Shown here one piece after another: positions 51,401 through 60,400 of a DNA stretch of 64,000 nt. A model generated the notes under the pieces. It saw nothing but the letters and a program-made list of their open reading frames with translations, did not search any database and was not told where the DNA came from. How positions within the stretch are numbered: the first letter of the stretch is position 1; each line of letters begins with the position of its first letter. Position numbers and translations under genes: made by a program. The DNA is from Plazaster borealis. Its lineage: Eukaryota; Echinodermata; Asteroidea; Forcipulatida; Labidiasteridae. The stretch covers positions 11,007,501 through 11,071,500 of the forward strand of contig CM037459.1 of NCBI GenBank assembly GCA_021014325.1, given 5' to 3'.

Positions 51401-54400
51401 TAGCCTTGGTTCCGGCAATGAACCCAATTGGCGGCCATGTCTTCGCGGCTAAGCTTTTGTGATGAATATGGTGTTTTCCAACCTCGTCCCCAAGGTGTGT
51501 CGAGCAGTACGAGGTTGACCGCTCTCTCACCCTGGTATAAATTGGATCATTTGCATATCCAAAATTTTTGGATACGTATGCAAATTAGAATGGTCTGGCT
51601 GTGAACATGGTGAATACTGAATGAGTACAACTTAACATGTTTTGTTACACTTTTGTACACCAGTCGTTGTCCAATCATGGTCCAAGTAAGGAGTTTCCCT
51701 CCCAGGGTTTACTATTGTAAACATGGTTGGAAATAAAGTAAACCATGGGGATGAGAATGGGTGTTTTCTCGATAGAGAAACAACAAATCCTGGTGCTTCT
51801 AAGAGAATATTTGTTCGCTTGGCTTTGTCATGTCAGGGTTTTTTCTTTGTGCCAACGATACTCCCATTGAAAAACGATTCTGGCAATTTCCGAGAAAATA
51901 ATCCCATCAGGGTCAAAGGGAAAAAATGGAAGAACAATCACTTGCATTTGTTGCTTATTCCTGGAATATTTGACTTACTTTGTGACGGCAATTCCACAGA
52001 GGGGTGTAGTTGGGGCAGGTTTCCTGAAGAAAAAAACAGACACACAAGCACAACAGTCTTAAGATGTCAATTGCATAATTATTGATGAAAATATTTAAAG
52101 GTGTTGGGCGCAATCTTTGAAGTTGTCCTTTTTTTAGATTCGCGCGGTGTGCTATTTTTTGACAGCGCAAACTTTGTTTCCTTGCATGAATTTAAAATAG
52201 CTCGGGCGCAAACTTTGAACACCGCGCGATCTTTGTCGTTCAACCATAATTCTCACCACTTGTCGTGAAATTTATGCTGAATGAAGGGAATTTATGTCCA
52301 GAGGTTAAAGGGGTAAGTGATACTTTTGTTCAATAACAGAAACAGGTCTGCTCACGAACTGTTAGTTCAGAAATTCTTGTGACAAAGCACAGGCCACTCG
52401 CACTGGCAGATTCCCGTGTGATAAATAAACCGCGCTGCAACTTGTTGATAAACTTTCTGTTATACAAATTTGACAATTCATTTGAAAGACAAATGCATCC
52501 ACTTTTTTTCTTCTAGTCTGACGATGACAACAACCACGCCAACGTTTATAAACCGCCGCTGTTTTCCAAAGGAAATTTATTCATGCAAACTGCGTAGTTC
52601 GTGTCAATTTCGTGCCTCAGCAGCGAATTTTTAAAAAGGACAATTTCAATGCGCCCAACAAAGACAGTGTACACTTTGATCAGTTTCAATCTGAAATTCC
52701 ACTGATTATAAAAGTTCACTCCAGTACCAATCCAAACCAAATAATGGATGCAAAAATTAGCTGTTAATGGAAATTTCAGGGTGATTGGAATTTCTCTTCT
52801 TTTTTTTACAACAAATTTATCAACTCAATTTTTTTTCAGTATAAGCCCTGCATGTCCATTCACATGTTGAAACACTCTTTTCTGATTTATTTTTCAGAAT
52901 TTCCAGAGTTGTTGAGAATGTCGTTGTCACAACGAAACCATAACCGTAGTAGGAACCAAGTAAAGACAACAAACATTCTCATAAAATATTCCAGGATTTC
53001 TTGTTCTCTTTCGAGAAAATGCAACTTTTGTTCACGGTGAATAGGCCAGACCGTGCCATAAGCCAAGACCGATCAGCCATGGCATGCTAGAATCTCAGAC
53101 TTAACTCCAATGCCAAATACAACAGTCGTAGCCTAACAATCTCTAGTAATCCTTGTTTGTCCAACAAAGTTTGAAGGCCTGAAATTGGGGATTACCCAAA
53201 AACTCCCGGAAAAAGGGAAATTTGGAGCATGAAATTTCAGAGTCCTTTTGTGGCTCTTTGTTATGGGGCAAACAAAGCATGTGTAACACGGTAAGGGGGT
53301 CTTGTCAAAATTAATCCAGGACAGGTAGTCAGATAACAATTCTCCGAAGTCAAGTTTTTGTTGATCATAGTGAGCCATGTAGAGACCCTGAATGTTTTCT
53401 AGTAGACATGGTAGATGGCAATCTAAGTCTCTGCGGTTTGTAAACAAATGTGACCCCAGGCACTGTGAACTTCTCCCATGGTTTCTCCGACACCCAACTT
53501 CAATAAAAAGGTGAATTAACGCGGGTAAAAAAACCTTGTAATGGAAGGTACTCATCCGCTGGTTGTCGTGGACTAATTTGGACAAGGTCCCCAAGTGTAT
53601 GCACTGTGCACGTTACACAAAGGAATGTCCAGGCGTGCTTATCTGCCGCCGGCATTCCTGAACATTTTTATTCAAACATGTCTATGAGGCTTTCGTTTGC
53701 GTGTCCCTCTTGCGGTGGTTAAGTGGATAGCAACTTGATTTTGGATTACTTACCACATGCAAGTGTTGCCACAAACCATGGTTATGGCAGCGTTCCAGCC
53801 AAACACGGCAGTTGGGAAATTGAAGGCAGTGATAATACCCGTAAGGCCAAGGGGATTCCACTGTTCCATAAGAATATGACCTGGGCCTGAAAAGGGAACA
53901 CAAAATAGTAGCGTTAGGCGAAGTTTAAAAAAAAAAACGTGTTTAGCGTCCCTGCCCGCTTCCTTTTGGGGGCTACATGGATTTTATTTTTTATTTTTAC
54001 CAATTCAAAATGAGATTTAAAAACCATTAAATGTCAACTGAATCAGAAAATAAAATACTTGCAAGTCAGAACTTAGCCTGTGCCGGTTACATTCTTAAAA
54101 ACTGATCGTTTAGTTACACATTTATCGTAGGAGGTCCTGTATTCGGGGTGCCCCTTATAATCAAGGCATAAGTTTCACGTCACTGCACGTGAAGTAAACA
54201 ACCCCGAGAGACGAAGTAACATTTTCTACTTGCCAAACATCGAGTCTCCTCTCCCTTGACCTAAACTTGGAGACAGGTAACCTACCACCGTTAAGTTGTA
54301 CTTGTAATATCAATTCAAAGAAAAAGCTATGGTACCCTGAAAACCGGCGACTGGAGGATACATTTATTCTTGTGAAAGTGAGCTACAGCATGGTTTTTAA

Positions 54401-57400
54401 TACTGAACAAACTATTAAATGAAACCACTGTAAACATGTTCAATGTCTTGTCTAACATGTTTCTTTCATTCTCGTGTGTTGAACATCTTAAACAATGGAA
54501 AAACCAATGATTGTTCGAAATTTTAAAAAGAATGGCGGCCATCTTGAAATAAAAATAATAAAAATCCCTTCCCGCTTCCTTTTTTGCAGGAACCCGGGCG
54601 CTGAACATATTATTTTTTTTTAATCGGCCTTATACAATTGAAAAGGAAAATTACTCAAACATAAGGAATGTTAGATGAATAACATGATCAACCCACGGAG
54701 TCAATGAAGTTACTCCACTTTGTTATTTAGCAGATTAGTTAAATTTATTTTCCTTTAATTTGTTCTGGTTAATGTTCCAGTGTTCTCAAATTAATCTAAA
54801 TGTTACAATTTCATTCAGAGGCTCATTTTATTTGTTTTAAACATGTTTGCGACATTTTTTTCAAAGGAGATACTTCAGGAACTGCATTAATAACTATTTA
54901 TATTACTTGTCATTGATTTTCAAAAGTATTACTTACGTTCAGACGGAAGGACACGTCCACCAAACATACGAGACAATCCAACAGCAAAGTCGCACACGTC
55001 GATAAACTCTTGAATCTCACCACCCCCCTCGGCAACGATCTTCCCAACCTCCAGGGCCAACTACATATATTTCAAACATAAAAGGTTTTTTATTGCATAC
55101 AATTAAAGGGTTCATATGTGAAGCGATCAAGCAAAATTAGTCGTTTGTCAACCCAGGTCATTTTTCATTTTTGTATACATTTGAAAAGAGCATAATCTAT
55201 GCTTTAATACTGTTAAAACCCCATGTTGAAACCACCTTTGGTTCAAAAGTTTTGAAAGTAGAAACACAAAGAGATGCGAGAGAATGGATCTGAGAAAAGG
55301 GGATTTAGAGTGGAGTTGTTTATTAAAGCTACATCGGCACATTTTCTTTCATTGCTAATTTTAACCCCTTTTTGGTGTTATTTATCAGGAAGGAAGATGC
55401 CAATATAAAATAAGATATATTTTGGCATTCAAATTTTAAAAAACAATTTTTTTGAAAATTTCATCCTTGTTGGCCTGTTTCTCCATACTGATATTTCCGA
55501 CAAACAACTCATTTAGCTTGATTGCATCACATAATAGTTTACATATCCTAGCAGCTAGATCAAGGTGCTTTTTAACATTATCCCTGTTCATCAAGCATAC
55601 TTTAATCAATCCACAAACTTTCTCAACTCACTGGGAAGCATACATACAACCTCAAGCTGTTTATATAATTAGCCCTGAGAAGTTAATCCAGCATAATATC
55701 GCCTCAGCCCTTGCAGGTTACCCTTTTTATTCCATACACCTGGAGTAGCAAATGATGCTTTTTTAAAGTGTCTTTTGTTCAAAGACACAAATGTTTTTTG
55801 CACAATGACACAAGTGTCATGACTGGATTCGAACCCATACTCCAATGACTAGGCCATCAGAACATGAGTCCGATATGCTAGACTGCTCGGCCAACACACT
55901 ACATACACTTAACTTGGTGCAATATGTTGGGTTTGGGTTTGGGTTTTGGGTTGCTTTCTTTTTTTAGACCAATCCACACACCAACTTTGGAGTTGATATG
56001 CCAAGTCCTCTGGAGTTATCGCCTGGAAGGACATGTCGTAAACAGTATGCCCCTTCGGTGGCTTCGCCAAGCACAGGGGTATAACAATGTTGTTCACATA
56101 ACAGGGTCAGCCATGTCAACCTACTGCCTTGGAACAGTGCAGTCCAAGGCTTTCAAACTTTGTCATGAGCCTGGTGTCCTCCTACAGGAGTCACAAGGTT
56201 TGTATTTTGTTGTTTTTCCCAATTGCATAGCCCACAGTGAGTTGAACGTCCCTTATATCCTAGACTGGACCATTCCACATATCTAAGGGGGTAGGGGGGT
56301 TCAGTTCCCAGGGTTATGGGTGTTTTTCATGGGCTGAGTAAAATCCTTTACCATACTCAGCGTACAAAATCTGCCACATGATCATACATGTACAGTACAT
56401 CTGTACATGGGATAGCATGAGTGTCAACACAGTCCACACACATCTAAACCCTCTGATAAAGTGGAACCATTCCAGCCATATGTTTATTGTATCAGGTGGT
56501 GCCTGTTGATGTATAGCAGGCACTCTGCGCAGCTCTGTGGTTTCCACCATTCCCTCCTCCCCCACCCCACCAATTAAAGGCTTTGAACACGTTTGGAAAT
56601 TGTCAAAGACCAGTGTTCTCACTTGGTTGTATCCAAACATATGCATAAAATAACAAGCCTGTGAAAATTTGGGCTCAATTAGTCATCGAAGTTGTGCAAG
56701 AAAATGTTGAAAGAAAAAACACCCTTGTTGTACAAATTTGTGTGCTTTCGCAGATAGGAATAAAAACTTCTTTGAGAAATTACCTCTTTCTCAAAGACTA
56801 TGTTACTTCAGAGGGAGTCATTTCATACAATGTTTTATACTATCAACAGCTCTATGTTGCTTGTTACCAAGTAAGTTGTTATGCTAATATTTGTTTTGAG
56901 TCATTACCAAACGTGTACGATACCTTTAAAGGTCACTGTAACCAGAGGACACATGTAAAATAATCAGATAATGGTGTGATTTCGGTAGATGGCACTCAGC
57001 AAAGGGCAAAATAAACTTGACATGAAATCCTGCACCACAGTTTCTCAACATGAAAAAGAACAAAGAAAAAAACATTACACTTCATGAGTCAGATTCACTT
57101 ACAAGTTGTCCGATGGCTGACTTCTTTTTCCTGAGGGCATCTCCGATCTGGCGCACAATTTCACCTCGTAAGGGAGCAGGCATCTTTTATTAGAAAAAAA
57201 AAATAGTTTGTTATGAACAAAAAAGTGATTCATCTTTCCTATGACTGGGTCTTCCTGTCATGCCTGTATCCTACTACCCCACACAAGTGCATCCAAGCCT
57301 GTGCCCTCAGCCATGTCAGCTAAGACTGTGCCTGACCAGGGCTCGAATTTGGGGGGAATATCCACACGACTGAAGGGCGTGTAGCTCAAAAACTTTACTA

Positions 57401-60400
57401 GACCAGGGCCCAATTTCATAGAGCTGCTTAAGCACAAAAAGTAGCTTAGCATAACAAAATTACACTAACCAGAATAAGGTTACCAGCCAAACTACCATGT
57501 CACAAGTACAATTTGTGACTGGTATCCTGCTAATTTCTGCTTGGCACAAAATTGTTAGGCAATATTTTCTGCTTTAAAAGCAGCTTTATGAAATTGGGCC
57601 AGGAATTTATTTTACAAGACCAGAGTCAAAATGAGTTGAGCAAGCACTAAGAGAAATCTTGCACATTTGTCTCATGTGTAAGTGTACTTCAATACTCAAC
57701 AGAATTGACAGACAGTTAACAGACTCATATAGGCAACTATTTTTTCAAAGATATCCCAAAATGAGGTAGCCTCTTATTGTTCAATTGAAAAACAAAAGAC
57801 CACCGGACTTGTCCAGCCAAAACCACAAAAAAAAACGCTCAAACCACAGGCCTCACAGGCCTCGGGCCTGTGGTCCAGTGTTAATTTCGAGCCCTGTTGA
57901 CTAAATTCCACCATTGGCTTACATAGTACATGAAACACTGACTCCATTAAAATCAAACAGCTGTATACAGATTTTGAGATTTAGGGTAGTTTCAACTGTT
58001 TCTATCAAGAAATGAATAGTTTAAATACCAACTCTTCATATTACCTCTTTAATTGCTAATATGGGAATGATAAGTAATCAAACAAATGCACACACCTGAT
58101 ATCGCGATGTCGGTGCAAAAACGTTGTACCTCCAGAGTCCTAAAATTGCACTTATGTTACGCGCGAGTTTGAAATTGTCAAAACGTTATATCTGGCTTAA
58201 AACAGCCTGATGTACAAAGTGGCTTAAAATAGCCCAGATGTACACACAAAACAAGTACGCGACGAGATAAATTGTTTTTGCACGGAGCATTTTTGTGCGC
58301 GATACAATGTTTTTGCAAAATCGAGCTAGGACAGTTTTGCACCGATGCGACGATATATCAGGAAGACATTGGAGACAATTGCCTCCATGCCCCTGTTCAC
58401 TGCCTTGGTGCCCTTTGAACTGCCCCTTGATTTGTCCTCTATGACTAACAGGCCCAATGCTCCACGGAGGCAGCAATGGCAATTGCCTCCATGCCCCTAG
58501 ACTTGATTCAAGTCCCGTTCTCGTGCGAGAGGTCCCCAAGCATATCGCGCCAACTAGCAAACAAGCCGTACAGTGCGCGCTCGCCGTCAAAATGTGGTCC
58601 CGAGAATGGGACTTGACGAGGTCGTTTCTTACACTGCACGTTGTTATTGGAAAATCTCCCCAAATGGGGAGATGAACAAAACCAATGGGAGCGTGGAAGC
58701 GCTGCCCCGCCGGTAAAATATTCATTACACTCTGTGACATCACAGTGCAAGACATTGTAAGTGCACGCGTCTAAACGCAGTGACACGTGGGGGCGGGCAA
58801 ACCCATCAGCAGGCAAGTGGGTGTCGGTACCAAAGTCGTTGAATTGCACTTCCCAAAGTTCAAATTTTGCAAACAAAACCGACCCAAATGTATGTTACAA
58901 CGTATTAACTTAAATTTTAACGAACATTCATTGCTTTCTTTTTATAATTAGTTGGTTATTCAAAAATGTATTTCAATCCTCATCTAAGTGCTTAACCCCA
59001 CAAATAACAAATGAACGAGTCTTCTTTTTGAATGCGTTTGATTGGACAACACGTATAATGCAGCAAGTTTACATATTCATAAGTGAATACATTTACATAT
59101 CAGGCGACTGCGGCATCGTCAAGTCCCTGTCCCGCGTGCGGAACAGGTTGGGAAATGCAGACCATCACAAAACAATAGTTTTCTGGCGATGGCACGGGAT
59201 TGGGACTTGAGTCAAGTCTACCATGCCCCTGATCACTGCCTTGGTGCCCTTTGAACTGCCCCTTGATTTGTCCTCTACGACTAACAGGCCCAATGCCTCC
59301 ATGCCCCTGGTCATTGCCTTGGTGTGACTTGAAACATTACAATAGAAATTCCTCATAGAGGTGCCCTTTCAAGAAGGAAGCATCAGGCCTGGATAAAAAG
59401 CATTAGGCTCGATTGCAAAAGATAATAAGTTTAACAAGGCCAACATCATCAGGATTTGAGACCATCCACTGCAGTGTTTTATATTGATTTGCCCAATTAT
59501 TTGTCAACTCACATCAGCCCATGAAGACCACGCTTCTTTGGAGTTCTGTACTGCCTCATGGTACTCAGCCAGGTTAGCCTGTGAAGAACAACATACCACT
59601 TCATTTAGTCTGCATACTTTTTTTTATTTATTTCAGCACAAGTGTAAACTGGCTTCACTGAAGAAACATTAAAGTGCAACCTCAGCTCGTAAACATTGAA
59701 GTGCAGAAACAGGGTTTGCCTTTAACCTTTTCAGTGACTGGCCAGCAGGACCAGTTAGCTTGTCATTTCACTACTCCACCATTTTTTCACTAAATAGTCC
59801 ATATTTCAAATGAAAAAAGGATGCTTTTCAACACTGAACTAGCCAGTCAGACCACTTGGAGAGAATTTGGACCGGTCCTCAGGGCTTTAACTTGCATTTG
59901 GCCAGCGGACTACTGTTAAGGGAGAATGCTGAGTAGAACATACATGTATTGCTTCGGTGTCTTAAACTGGATCAGGATCAAACATTTTTGGGTAAAATTT
60001 TAGGGTTGGTGTTTCACAGCATTCATGGCATTGACTCCATGTGCTACCCTTGCATGGACAATTGATGCAATTTGTTCAGAAAAATACAAGCAAAATAAAA
60101 CAATAATATGGAACATTTATAGGCCTATTGCAGAAAGTTTGCCCAAAGGCAAAGCACATGAAGTCAAATCCGACCCCCCAAAATAATCAATTTTTCAAAA
60201 CAGACCAGAAACATTAATAAAAACTCCTCCTCAGGGCTCGAATTCGGGGGGGGGGGAATCCACAAGACCAAAGTGCTTGTGGCTCCAAATATTTACTGGA
60301 CCAGAATTTTTGTTTACAAGACCAGAATCAAAATGAGAAAAAAATTACTGTCCAGTGTAAACTTTGAGTCCTGCTCCTGCTGCCCACTCCTGTACTCAAA

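Noticed and set aside
51723..52085. 120-codon plus-strand ORF over 51979-52023
   Set aside because: It is antisense to a well-supported ALDH7A1 exon and has no recognised similarity.
53133..53594. 153-codon minus-strand ORF
   Set aside because: No recognised family, partly over a dispersed repeat, and it sits inside an ALDH7A1 intron without splice signals of its own. RNA-seq would settle it.
58186..58755. 189-codon minus-strand ORF
   Set aside because: It crosses a MITE, a direct repeat and a short TIR element, so it is repeat-derived.
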